Both the position numbers and the translations under genes were made by a program. A stretch of DNA of 64,000 nt, taken from Albula goreensis. Lineage: Eukaryota; Chordata; Actinopteri; Albuliformes; Albulidae. Below, piece after piece: positions 1 through 12,645 of this stretch. The notes below the pieces were generated by a model. It was not told where the DNA came from and made no database searches. It was given only the letters and a program-made list of their open reading frames with translations. The stretch is taken from NCBI GenBank assembly GCA_022829145.1, contig CM040763.1, forward strand, positions 9,719,141 through 9,783,140, in the 5' to 3' direction. Every line of letters starts with the position of its first letter. Position 1 is the stretch's first letter.

Positions 1-1200
1 AACTGTCCTTACATTGCATTATGTGTGGCACATTTGTATGGTAAGCAAGGAAAAACAACGAATTATTTCAGAACGGTTGTTAGTAATTATTATATTTATG
101 TTACGATGCTTGATTCTTGTAGAGATGCAAGACAGATTTCCCTGTTGCAGATGACAATCATAAGTAAAGCCACCCTCCTCCAAAACTCCCCACTCTTGAC
201 TCCTAATTGTTTTCCGCCCCCATGGTACCCCAGGTGTGTCCTCTATGTCTCAGCTGTGAGCTCTGCCTCCCACACAATGAGGAAATGAAACCAATCATCC
301 CAAGTTTATCACAACAAGCTGCCACTTTAAGTAGCGGTATATTCAGATCTGCCGAGGGCTCTGTAAGTCACACATAGACACCTGAACAGCTGTGATGATT
401 CAGATTGATTGAGACCACTCCACTTTTACAAGAAACTCATTTATTTACCTAATTGCCCTATTGATTTGCCTTCTTTTATGGCAGCTTAGCAGATGTGTGG
501 TTTTTTTTGACAGTACAGCTGTTGCGCACTAGCAGGTGGTTGACTCAGCATCATAGGCTAATGATCCAAGGAGAAACGAGAGTGATCCTGGAGGACATAA
601 AATGCACTCCAGAGTGATGACATTCACCACTCTCTCCCACTGTGCATGACAAGCCTGCAATGATAATAAAGAGGGAACAGACACTGTTCCGATGCTGAAA
701 GTGGTTTGGAGGAGAACACTTCCTTCAGGCTATCCAGTGTATTTCCTGGGGTGATCTGTTGATGGTTATGTTCTCCAGATCCACCTCCTCTTGCTTTGCC
801 CCTGGATTCAGACCGCCCCCAAGTCAGACCTCTGCTTCATCTCCAGACTCACCCACAGACGACTTTGGGTAAGCCTGGCTCGATGTTCACAAACAGATAC
901 GTTGATTTTGACCATCCCTAATTTGGATATTTTCTGGTACACAATACTTTTATTGGTCTAAAAAGCATGTTATTCGACAGATTTTGGGGTTTTCTACAGG
1001 GGGTATAAATCCAAATAAAACATAACTTTTGCATATTAACAGATTTTGGGTGTACACACTCATTTTTGAGTATCAGCAATGGTTCTTTAAATGTAATGTG
1101 TAATGTTTTTGCAAACTACATTGCTTAGAATATACAGTAGTGCCTGTGACCGAGTGGAACATGAAACAATATGTGATTTCAAGGTGTGGTTATGAGTTTT
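1..1200. other. intergenic, no gene seen
   Basis: Unique-looking, moderately AT-rich sequence. A 12-bp direct repeat (ACAGATTTTGGG at 977-988 and 1,039-1,050) lies just before the fold-back element that follows. No coding exon is supported. Confidence 0.6.
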
Positions 1201-1350
1201 GTTAATCCAAGAAAAAGATGAAAATTGCACACTTATCTCCATGCAATTAAAATGTATTGTACGGCTGCTGATTTATTGTTGGTGTCTTAATAATACATTT
1301 TAATTGCATGGAGATAAATGTGTGATTTCCATCTTTATCTTGGATTTAGC
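1201..1350. repeat. fold-back (inverted-repeat) element
   Basis: Two arms of about 58 bp (1,201-1,258 and 1,292-1,349) are reverse complements at 51 of 58 positions. The inner 26 bp (1,233-1,258 against 1,292-1,317) are perfect. The spacer is 33 bp. It resembles the remnant of a small non-autonomous (MITE/fold-back) element or a long hairpin transcript. No flanking target-site duplication is obvious. Confidence 0.75.
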
Positions 1351-3083
1351 TATTTCACCCATTAATCAGCATTTTTGGGGTATGCATTCTAGTTCAACCT
1401 TTTCACTTTTTCTAAAGCCAACAGTCTTTTTTTTTTTTTTTAATTTTGGGAAAATTATCAATGTGACCTTACCAGTGTTGGACAGGCAAAATAAATCTGT
1501 CCGAGAATCACTCCTCTATGCCAGAACTCAGCATATGCATACAGAGATATTTGTGTAAACCTTTAGATTTTATGCCTAGATAGGGAACGGCCCATGTCTG
1601 AGCAAGGTAACTGAATTGCTTCAGTAAATACTCAGCTATATAAATGGATAGCGTGTAAGAAACATAAGCTGTGTGGGTCTCTGAGTATGAACATCCGCTA
1701 AGTGTTGAAAATGTGAATAGATACCAGTAGGTTTGATAAGTCTTCAGCAGCACATTGCACTTATTACTTGGCTCCACACTAGATCACAGCATTCCCTTTT
1801 GCCCAGTGCAGTCATATCGTCGCAAGTGATGAAAGAGCAATGTCTATCAAATGCACCACCGGCATTGCTATTTACAAAGGAATTTGCTCGCGTACCAATC
1901 CCATACTCCAGTATTCTGTCAATACTGTCTGTCCTCACCTCTCTCCCTACAACATACCGATTGACAGATCAGCTCCTAATGCACTGCATTAAAAGAGACA
2001 GAGAGCAGATATCGTAACCAGATGTGGAAACTATTCTTCACTCATGACCGATCATGCCTCTCTTAATATTCAGAGCACTCACTGTCGGCTCCTCTGTGGA
2101 CACACATAACATAATAACCTGGCCTAATGTCTAACATTGTGAATTTGTAAAGGGTCCACAGAAAGACCCGTTGGGTGATGTACAGAAGGATATCCAAAGT
2201 AAATCGCAAATTGCTGTTCAAATAATGAATATTTCATTCTTTAAGAGCAGGCACAGGAGTGTCAGTGTAATTTCCCAGAAGGATATGGTAATTTTCCTTT
2301 CAAACTTACTTAATTACTTATTTATTGGTTTACTCAGCTTGGAATGTTGTTATAAAATTAGTTCTATACTATTACAGCGGAATATTTTCAATATGGCATC
2401 AACTTGATAATTTTTTTAATGAAAATGTAAAAAAAGGATTGCACATAAAATAGTATTGCATCAGATAGTATTGAATGACTGAATGTTTAATGTTTCAAAG
2501 TATTTTTTTTTTACTTTTGTTTTGATGAGAAATTCAAGACAGTTCACTCATTTTAAGATGGATAGTCTTACATGAATAACCTGGTTTTCTTGTCTCCATT
2601 TTCATTATCCTCCTAATTGGTGCTGATCATGACAAATCTTCAGTTCACAGTCCGCAGCTATTATTCAGTAACTTTTAGTGACTCAATTAGTGTAACAAAG
2701 CCTTAAAATATCTGCCCTCTTTTAACATATAAAATATTTTAATGTGTTGTCTTACCTAGTGAAAAGTAATCTGTTCTATCATGTGTCCAAAGCAAACCCT
2801 TGCCTGCTGTGCCTTCAAGAAAAATCATAGAGATTTGCATTTTGGGGCGGGACATTTTCCAGAGGCACTGTCAGTCTTGTGTGGACTCAATGGGCTGGAC
2901 CAATTGGGACTGTGTGGATAGATACAATATGTTTATTCTGAATGATACTGAAATACCATTATGTGCAGATGGGTGGCCTGTTGAGTCTCCATTAGTCAGC
3001 TTGAGGTGCTGGGGCCCTTCAGAGCAACAGTGCTAACAAAGCACCCTCAGGAGGACTACATGGTCCATTGGCCAGCACAGCAA
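1351..3083. other. intergenic, no gene seen
   Basis: AT-rich, with a T-run near 1,427-1,442 and short overlapping open frames on both strands around 1.5-2.0 kb that show no recognisable protein features. Confidence 0.55.
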
Positions 3084-3135
3084 AACACAGCGGTGCAAAA
3101 CTGAACACAGCGGTGCACAGCAGAACACAGCAGAC
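3084..3135 (+). repeat. short tandem repeat, 20-bp period, ~2.5 copies
   Basis: The phrase AACACAGCGGTGCA occurs at 3,084-3,097 and 3,104-3,117, and AACACAGC recurs at 3,124, all 20 bp apart. It lies in a locally GC-richer stretch. It is a minor local duplication. Confidence 0.75.
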
Positions 3136-5639
3136 AAGTCTGTGGGGAGCTGAAAGGCAGACAGGATGAGATGTTGTCGGGCAGCAGAGTGGCCGCAGCG
3201 GGATGGAGAACAGACAGCTTAGGTGCGGCTGGGGGGCCATGGGCTGGATGCAAAAATGGTTTGGATCGGAGAGCACAAAGTAAGAGGGAGGAATAGAATC
3301 TCCCTGCATAGCCTGAGAGCTCAGGCCTGTTGATTAAGCAGACTCATGTGTCCAATGGCAGCTGGGCTTTGGCTTGGGTCAGACAGCCTAATGAGCTCAC
3401 ACCACAGAAGATAGATGGACAGAAGGGACACGAGAGAACTGTACAGAAGAGGTAGGCAGAGTGATGAGCAAAGACGTCAACAGCCCATCCCTACAGGCCA
3501 AGCAATCTGAATCCACCCATAAGATATGAAACCCAGGAAGAATGAGGTAAGCCATTAACCATGAGGCAAAGGAGGGAACAGGAAGAGGTGGAAGCATGAG
3601 GCTGTTTGCCATTATGAGTTCAGACTTTACAGGAGCACAGAGCATATTCTGTGGAGCAGGAACTCTTAACAGAAAGGAGCCAACATCTGGTCCACACTGA
3701 GCCTAGACACAGTATGCTGGAATGGTGCTGTATCCCACACATTTATGATTGACTATATGCCCTGCTGAGTAGTGATAAAGCAACAGTGCTTCAGGTAAAA
3801 GAGTCGCACATTTTATTGAGAGAGCCCCCCCCCCCCCCACCCCAACTTGGTGATTTGGCATTGTGAAACATCTCAGTTCAGCGGACAATACAGGAACAAC
3901 ATGAATTAATATACACACACTAGCAAAGCAGTGAAAATATAAGTTATGAGCCCACAGGATAAAAAGATTTGTGGGAACATAGCCTGCAGGAAAGATGAAA
4001 TAAATATTACTTTACTGTTGCACTGTGAAGCTGTTTTTGTTCTATGGTGCATGACAGATACTATGAATCATGCAAATGGTAGCATCAAGAGCTGTTATTA
4101 CACTGTCAATGTGGATGTTTAAAAAAAATGGTACAGAAATGTATATTTATATTTGTATCTTTCTAGCATCAGAACAAGAAGGGATGCTATTAACAATGTA
4201 TAATGAATTGGCAATATAAAATGAAGGTCTTATTGTCTTAACCTCTGCAATATCCTTGTGTAATTACCTGGAATTATAAACCTTCTGCAGCTTTCAGGCG
4301 TTAAACAAATTAAAGAACAAACAAAGAAGAACAACATAAAACCATGGCAAATTGTCTTTTAATAGGATGACAGTGGTGAGGATTTTTTTTTCCTTTCAGA
4401 AAAGGAAATGAACACTTTAATTGGTCATGCAGTATCGGCCTGATGTCTGCTTAGGTTATTCTCTAGTTACTGCATTGCACTGTTTTTTCCACTGAAATCT
4501 TAGCGGTGAGTAACCACTATGCTGGCAGAATGTGAATGTGACGCTCGTTAGGCATGCCATGGTTTTATCTCTAAATAAGCAAAACAACAGATTTTCAGAA
4601 TGGTGACTGCAGCACAACAGGCCTTTAGAACATTCTGTGCACAGCATTATTATTTCATGGTTGTTTGCAGTGGTATATCTGAAACCACATTGTGAATATT
4701 TAAAGAGAGAAATAGATGATATGGTTCCTGGTTCTCTCACTTTTTTCCACCCTGACCTTTTTTTTCTGCAAACAAACAGGGTTCATGTTGAGAAACTAGA
4801 CAGGTTCACAATCTTTCTGTGCTCATTACACAATACAGATTGTGCATTTTCAAACAGCCACACAGCTAATTTAACACCAGTTACCTGTTTAACCTATGGA
4901 ACATTTTAATCATGCAATGCCATGAATGACAAAGTCACTAATATCTGTGTTATTAGAAATGATCATTACCCATAGGTAAAGTTTTAATATATTGGTCTCC
5001 ACTTTTTTCATCAATGCGGAGAGGACTGTGGTAATTGAGGGTACTGACATATTAAGGTGTGTCTAATTCTTATCCCTATTAAATCAACAAATACTGTTCG
5101 GTTTTAAAAATGTTGTTCAGAGGAGGTTTAGAGGTGTTTGGAATGCAGTCCTTTAAATCAATACTAGTACATTTATTTTTCAAATGCGTATCTGACATTA
5201 TTTGATGGTTGTAGAAACCGTGCATTGAATAATCACTGCTTATGCAAGTGCAATGCTGAAATACTTTGGAGTGAATAACCGAAAATGGATTACTCTTCAA
5301 ATGGTGATTGAATGACTTGCCTGAAAGTAAGGTAGTATATACACCACCCATAAAAACATATGTAGTGAGATTTTCATGTTTACCCCATCTGTTAAAAATG
5401 TACATAGGTGTATTAGAGATGCCTCTGAAATAGCACATCACATGAGCTTTCAGGTTACGAGGTAGTCTTGATGGATGAAAGGGCAGAGAAATTAGTCAAC
5501 CCAAAAACTGCAATGTCTTCACTGACTTTTTACTGACTCCTCTCGTGTCCTCCATCAGGCATGTAATGCAAAGACTAAGAAACAGCCAGACTGGGCAGAG
5601 CTATTAATACTCCATTCTCATGGACTTCAATAATAGTGG
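3136..5639. other. intergenic, no gene seen; poly-C tract
   Basis: No coding exon is supported. A 14-nt C-run at 3,825-3,838 is followed by ACCCC, an uncommon homopolymer and a likely sequencing or replication trouble spot. The rest is AT-rich. Confidence 0.55.
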
Positions 5640-5830
5640 GGCGGAGACGTCACAACCTCAACTAGCTGAGGGGTTAGCGCCTCCGACCCCTTGACCAGGC
5701 GATGCAGGTCTGATTCCTGATGCAGACAGAGCATTAGCAAGACAACTGCATGGGTTGCTTGAGATGATGATCCAGAAAAAGTGCGGCATTCAAACAAAAA
5801 GTAATGCATGTAACAGCTCAAGTAACTTGA
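5640..5830 (+). mobile_element. tRNA-derived SINE-like relic
   Basis: An RNA polymerase III A-box-like TAGCTGAGGGG near 5,664 is followed ~45 bp later by a B-box-like GGTCTGATTCC near 5,707, with tRNA-like spacing. A non-tRNA body and an AT-rich tail near 5,835-5,860 follow. This layout is typical of fish SINEs. I cannot assign the family. Confidence 0.5.
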
Positions 5831-5949
5831 CATGTACTATATATAAAATATATTATTTTACTGTCATGAGGAAGCAGTTTCATTTAAAGCCATGATTAAA
5901 AATTAAAAACCTGAAGATTCCATTTTTCTTTTACTCAAATTTACCCTCT

Positions 5950-6335
5950 TCCTCCCAACCTGAACTTAACCGAACTAGTGGGTCTTTGGCAGCAGCTCCA
6001 CCTGCTGACTCCTGCTTCTTAACTCACCGCCAGCACACCACCAATCATGGACTACTGATGTCGACAGAGGATTACGATGCTAGCATGTTCTCATTTTGGG
6101 CATCTGCAGGTGCCCAGCCTGATCAGGCTTGGCCAGTAGATCAGACTAATGGAACCAGCCGGTTTGTCTCCATCACTCCCTGGCGAGGATAGGCGGATTG
6201 TTGCTATGCCAGTGCAGACCTCCATACACAATAGCTAGCAATGATGTGAGCGGGATTCAAACACCCAATTGCAGGGATCAAGCTTTGCTTATAGAATGAG
6301 TGTCTTTACTGCATGAGCCACCTAGAGACTGCCAG
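5950..6335 (-). mobile_element. tRNA-derived SINE-like element, reverse orientation
   Basis: Read on the minus strand, a head beginning near 6,330 shows an A-box-like TGGCTCATGCAG and a B-box-like TTTGAATCCCG (near 6,262-6,252), followed by a ~300-bp body to about 5,950. The short plus-strand open frame across the body is not a gene. Placement next to the previous SINE-like relic suggests an insertion hotspot or a composite. Confidence 0.5.
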
Positions 6336-8866
6336 AGATCATATTTAAAGAAATATTGTATGTACCTTTGATTGCATATTTGGAATTCTCACTTTCCTTG
6401 TCCTTTTAAGTCTGAGTTGTCACAGTCAGTTAATTCTGTGGAAATGTCTTTTCCATTTAAACTTACAGTATTTGCAGTTCACACATTAAATTACAAACCC
6501 ATTTATATGATTGGATATAATGCCATAGAAACATAGACTATAACAGTTTATAGTTAAGGTACAGACCCCCAATGTGAAACCAGTGCCCCTATCAGTACTG
6601 CATTCTATAGAAACCAGTGCAAGATTGTGGTCAGCGTTCCTTGTGTGAGTGTGTGTGGATTGTGTTCTCTGGCTGCCCGTGTGTAATAGACCAACACCGT
6701 AGTGGCTAAGTGTTTAAAGGGCGGAATGCAGCGGAGTAATCTTGAGGAGGGATCTGAAGAGAAGAGTGATGGCAGGAATGATTGCTTCTGAATCAAAAGC
6801 GCAAGAGCAGTGAGGCTGGAGTCTGGGCTGACTCGGGGGGCAGGGGTGGAAAGGGTTCAGAGGCTGTCGGACACACGGGCTTAGTGATTTTCAGTCAGAA
6901 TGCACTTCCTGGTCTGTGCATTGGGGCATCGGGCTGTGTGAGGTGAAGGAGTGGGCTGTACTGATTGAAAGTGAATGAGGGATGAGCGTAGGGGCTTTGC
7001 CTGGTTTTATTCCAGGAATGGAATGGAATCTCAAAGGCTGGCTAAGGGAAGGAAATGCTTTTGATGATGACTGTCCTGTGTAACTGCCGGCTGGCTGTAA
7101 TCAAATGGTCCACTGCTGAACTTTTTTATTTTTTATCTTTTTTTTTTTTCTGGTAGGCCTACTTTCTTTTTACATTCCTACATTTTTTGCACTTTAGAAT
7201 CTGAATTCAATGTGTTGAGCCAAGTTTTGTGTGAAAATTATAAGTCATCATTAAAAAAAGTCCCTTTCCACCTGTACCAGTTTGTATGTATCACTCCCTA
7301 AGAAGTTGTTATAATTGTATCATGACTCCCTCATTTTGTAAGCCTCCTTGGTGCCATATACATTCATGCCAAATTACCCTCAGGGTGCCTACTGATAAGT
7401 AGCAACACAGGACCAGGGGCTAATGAGGGGGCCAGTCAGGTGTCAGGGATTCTACCATTATGAGATCAGATGGAACACTCAAGCTGAACACTCCACTGTG
7501 TGTTCTACCCATCATGCCTCTGAAGGACCCTTGCATCATAGCAGAATGAGAGCACAGTGCCAGCATGTGACCTTTTGTCATTTCCCACCTGACCCTCTTC
7601 ACTGTTTCCGCCACTGTTGATAGACGCCCGCTTTGACCTTGACAGCTTAGGGCGACCCAGGGTGGGCTGTTTAAGCCACTTGTAATTGTGATTTGGTTTC
7701 CTTGAAACTTGACTTGGGCTAGAAACACTCTGATTCTTTATCGAGCAAAGTGCATTGTGGTTGAACTGTATTGATGGTACCGTATTAAGTATCTCTAACC
7801 CTGTGGCCTTATTTTGGCATTTGCTGATATGAACATATAAATAGATATTGAATAAAAAGCAAGGTAAAATGAAGAGTCTGAACAAGCCAGGACTCCAACA
7901 TTTTAAATGTGATACCCTGCTTTTATGACCATAAATCAATACATGTGATGATTGATTACATGTCTATCATAAGCTGTCAGAGACATTGCATTCAGGTGCC
8001 TTTTTTGTTAATTATGTTTGCTGTTTAACATTGTTGTTTCTGTGTGCTTTTTGTAACATATACCCTGTTGGAAAAAAAGCTAAATTTCTATCTTGAGCAA
8101 AGTAGTACCCTGAAGGATTTCAAGGCATCTTCCTACTGTCTTTTCCTGTGATGTGGTCAGCCAAATAGCCTCAATTTACCAATGAAAGATTCTGAGCGCT
8201 GGCCTGTGTCTCATTTTAGGGTTACTAGACATCCTGATGTTGTACAGATAGGCCCTTTTGTGCCAATTTATTTAGTGGCAGGTGGTCTTATTTTAATTGC
8301 TTGGGCAGAACTGGACTCTGTTCACACAGCACGACACAGCAAGTCTGTCAACTAGTTCAAATGTCGAGTTGGTTCCACTGCCAGCACAATAATGATTAAG
8401 GTGAGAGCCCCAAAGCCTGGTGCTTTTTTCATAATAAAGGAAAATGTGGTAAAAAAAAAAAAAGTAAAAAGAGGGAAAATGAGAAATAATATTCCTGTTG
8501 TAATTAGCATGCACCAACCCCCCTTTTTTGGGATTTTTGCTCTCCATGTGACAGCGTTGCTGTAGTATGTGATTACTAGCCCAGGAGTTTGTCAGATTTC
8601 CTTTTTAACAGACAGATTTGTGAAACGACAGGAGACGAACGGCGACCCTGGGGTGCGAGAGAGAGCGCTTCCGCTGCCGCTCTTGAAACAGGCTGGCCTG
8701 CCCGACAGGCGGCTTTGTAGTGCGCCTCCTTCTTCTGCCTCTCCTGGGCCAACGATGGGGCTTTGCACAAGAAGAGGGAGGACTACCTGGAGTGGCCTGA
8801 ATATTTCATAGCTGCTGCCTTCCTGTCAGCTCAAAGAAGCAAGGAAAGGATCCAAGCTACCAGATA
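6336..8866. other. intergenic, no gene seen
   Basis: Mixed composition. T-runs occur at 7,138-7,150 and an A-run at 8,451-8,463. Short open frames around 7.4-7.9 kb overlap on both strands and have no recognisable domains or splice context. Confidence 0.55.
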
Positions 8867-8905
8867 CCACCCCCATCTCCACCCCCTCCCCCACCCCACC
8901 CACCC
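8867..8905 (-). repeat. C-rich/G-rich tract with quadruplex potential
   Basis: The plus strand is almost pure C with single A/T interruptions. The minus strand reads GGGTGGGTGGGGTGGGGGAG and on, giving at least five G-runs of three or more with 1-nt loops. It lies in a GC-richer island spanning roughly 8.6-9.2 kb. Confidence 0.7.
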
Positions 8906-11900
8906 ATGATCGATCTGGACCCCCCTTTTCTAATACCACCCTGTGAGCTGCCTGCTGGCTGCCTATTTAATATGAGCTCGCCATTAAATATTAACCAAGC
9001 TGACAGGCTTCCATCGAGTCTCTGGATCTGGTACTTGGGAAGTGCAGACAGCTTATAAAACAGCTGCAGATTTTTGAGCACTGTTTGGGAGCTGGGGTTT
9101 GGGGAGCAGCAAGCAAGTGTTTTTGTTAAGCAATCAGCTCTAGTTGGGCACCGTACTATTCTGTGATTGAATTCCACCATTCTGCACGACTGTTTGACTG
9201 ACTAGCACCCCTGCCTTCCAAACGCACATACAAAAATCATTGGGAGTTGATGGGAGCAAGTTATTGATGAAAGTGGTTTAAGACCAGAATGCACAATTGC
9301 CATAAAAGCGAGTTGAGCATTACATCCATTTTATTTATAGACACCCGCAAGAATTTTTAAGTAAAGATTTATTTGAATTTATAACTTACTAGGGGAAAAA
9401 AAATCCAATTTAGAAAATATGCATTTTCCATCGGTCATTGACAAAACAAGCATGCATAATTTAAAAAAGGACAATAAATTCACTTCATCCTGTTCATGTT
9501 TCAGAGTGAATCATTGTGTCTTGAGTGTATATTTGTTATGCCTAAGTAACACCGCGTAAATCAGGCTGCATGCGGGAGCGTGTTGTGCACGCGTGTGTTG
9601 GTTGTGGGAGGGGGAGGGGAAACTGGCACTGCTCATCTGTGATAAACCCAAGCCCAGTAGATTGGGACCACATAACGGGTGTGGCACAGCAGGGGGTTTG
9701 GTTCTCCTCTAATCCATGCCCTTCTGCAACATGGCTCTCTCCCAGGTGTCTGCATGCTCAGCTCCAGCTATGGGACCCGGGAGAAATACCAGATGCCAGA
9801 AAAGATGTGGAAGTTTTTAAAACAGGAAGAAAGTTCAAGGAGTTAATGACTTCTGCGTGGCGTCATTCGGATCTCGGGGATGTGGGGCGGGGAGACAGAG
9901 AGGGGGGAAACAAGAGTTAAGACGGCTTGATCAAAACTGGGGAGGATGAAAAGAGTTTTCTTTCTCTCTTATGAAGAAAGAAAATTGGTATCCGTTTCAT
10001 GTTGCTGTGAAGCTTGATTGTTTATGCAACGCAGTGGGAGGCCAAGGCAGGTTCCTGTTTGCAGCAGCATCTCTACAACTCGATGTCTGATGACCTTGCT
10101 GAGACAATTTGCCCAAAACAAGTGAAAAAAGTTATTATTCATAAAGGATAGCATGCCTTTCTTTTTCTCTGTAACCGTATTTTTATGGAAGGGGAACATT
10201 TTTGATTTAATGTATTTTTAAGCCAATTTGAGCCCTGCTTTACTTTCAAATATGTTCAATAGTCTCCTCTGCCATGGTGCATCAAAACCAGCCAATGAAA
10301 TGGCCATGGTCTTTGCAGCAGAAGGAAGGTGAACACTGATGTCACTGTCTCAGACTTTGAGCTGACCTTGATATAGATTTTATTCTTTCCACTCGGTGAT
10401 AATTTTGGAAAAGTACATTTGTGTATAGCAGTTGGCATTTCATGCACAGCCCAGTTTTGTAGTACGATTAGAACTGCACCTTTCAGTAGATATTCGGCCC
10501 TGTTTCTGAAAGGGTCATGAATATAGTCTTTGTCATGAATCAGGAAGAAGTTTCGTTCTTGTTATACAGCTTGATGGTATGTTAAAAGAAATTAGTGAAA
10601 TGTAGGGACATAGAAGAGTCTGAGTAACAATGTAAGATGTACCCTCTATTAGGGATAGGATTTTTTATGCCATGTATCTTTATTTTTATGTGAACCTTGT
10701 TTGTCATGTTAAAAAAAGAAAAACTTTGTCATTCTCTACTCTTGATTTGACAAAATCGTCCTATTTTAAACTTTCAGAAGTTGGGTTTTTATGTAGGGGA
10801 ATTAGTAGGTGTTCATTGGGAAAGGAAATCTGGCAGTCCCTTTGTCTGCCAGTAACCATACAATTGTTCATACCCCAAATATCTCAGGTGTGGTACATTT
10901 GCATTTGCTGTGAATGAATATGCAATACAAAACATGATTCAAACTATGATTACTCACAATTTTAGGCACACTCATCTTAGATTGTCCTCCTCTCCCCATT
11001 TAAAATGCCCAACTGTACGTGTAGGCACATCTCATCTTATCTTTTCTCTTGTCAGTCCACCTGCTGAGTTACGCAGTTGTAATTCTGAAGGATTGCACTT
11101 CACACATAACAGGCATGGACTGAAACAAAGCACCAAACCTTCCACAGAAAACACTGTTGTTGAGCCTTAGAGAACAGTCATACTGAAATACCCTTTTAGG
11201 GCTTCAGCCAATCAGACTCCTGTCTCCACAGTTGCTGGTGTCAGGCACGCCCACCACAATGAAAAATATGTGACACACTGAAACCAGATGTTGTAGGAGG
11301 TTAAGATTTTTAGGTGCAGTGTGTTGGATTTCATCTGAACTATTTCATTTGTAAGTAATCGTATTTTAAGCATACATGTTTTTTGTTCAGAAGTTCAGAT
11401 ATACTGTACATTACTGTACATTATTGTGTTCTTAAACACTTATTATTCCTTGTCTTCAGGCTCTTCCAACACTGCCAGAGAAAATGAATTTTTGCTTCCT
11501 TGCCACACTGTCAGGCCTGCCTTAATCCCAGTATGTAGGTGTAACCCTGCCTTTAATTCTACCTCAGAGGAGGCTTATTGATTCTACTGAGCTGGAACTG
11601 TACAGTGTGAATTGATCTGAGTTAATCAACTTGTAAAATTTTATGTCACCAATACCAAATGCACAGAGTTTAAGGCTAATTGCTGCTCAAATCCAATTTT
11701 ATATTTGCCTCTTCATATTCATTTTTGAAAGCGACTCTTCCGATAACAGTGCATACTGGCCTCCATTCTTAAATGTGCACCATGCATAGATGAACAGCAA
11801 ACAGTACCGTGCCCTACCTAAGCAGTTACGTCTTCCTACAGCAGCTGTGGTCTTATGGATTCTGGCTTCAGTAATTACCTTACGAATGTGACATCATCAA

Positions 11901-12566
11901 TCAGACCTCACATTACTTAGTCTAGAACACAGCTCGCTTGTAAGCACCGTCTTAGCTATTCTAAATCAAAACAATATCTACTAAGAGATGCATTTTTGTG
12001 GATAATGTTGTACCTGGGCATACAGCATCCAGAATTAATCGTTGTTTGAAACAGTGACATTTGTTATGCGTACAAGCATAAGAGCATAGTCCTAGAACCC
12101 ACATATTTTTTATTGGGTTTTCCTAAATCATTACAGCTGTTGCTGTCCTCCATGTTTTAATAGTAGCTCCAATGCAGAGTTATGACAAAACCTGCCCTGT
12201 GGAGTATAACATAAAAAAACCTTTAAAAAATGTATATGTTCATTCAATATTAACTAATATAGTAATTATTTACCTCACGTCACAGGTTAGCTTCTTCATA
12301 TACGCAATATCAAAAAATGAAATGCTTGCTATAAGCCTCTTTTACTCTATGTGATTTTATGAGAGGTTGTTTTGATGATGTGGGAGTTATTTAGGTTTTA
12401 TCAACATTCTTTGTTGTTTCTACTGGCTCCAAGGTCAAGGTGGACTGGCAGATGAAATTTGCCTTTTTACCCTTTTTTCATAGTTACATTACCGTAAATA
12501 ATCTTTCCATTCTATGAATGTTCAAAAAGGCTTTGAAGGCCATGTAAGGACTCATGTTGGTATACA
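8906..12566. other. intergenic, no gene seen
   Basis: The first 300 bp are less AT-rich and carry several TAAT/ATTA homeodomain-type cores (around 8,965-9,000), so a regulatory element is possible but unproven. The rest is AT-rich without repeats I can name. Confidence 0.5.
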
Positions 12567-12645
12567 TTACATTACCTTACATTGCAGGCATTTAGCAGAC
12601 AATCTTATGAAGAGCAACTTACAACACAATGTGCATTCATTTTGT
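12567..12645 (+). repeat. fish-type interspersed repeat fragment
   Basis: The stretch TACATTACATTACCTTACAT followed by CATTTAGCAGACAATCTTAT and AGAGCAACTTACA is a diverged copy of a very common ray-finned-fish repeat whose consensus reads CATTTAGCAGACGCTCTTAT then CAGAGCGACTTACA. Only this end is recognisable. It supports a fish origin for the window. Confidence 0.7.

Noticed and set aside
782-870. Small exon-like stretch: pyrimidine tract and CAG near 810 followed by a GGTAAGCC donor-like site at 869
   Set aside because: No coding similarity and no partner exons; chance splice-like motifs are common. It could be a non-coding RNA exon but nothing here supports that.
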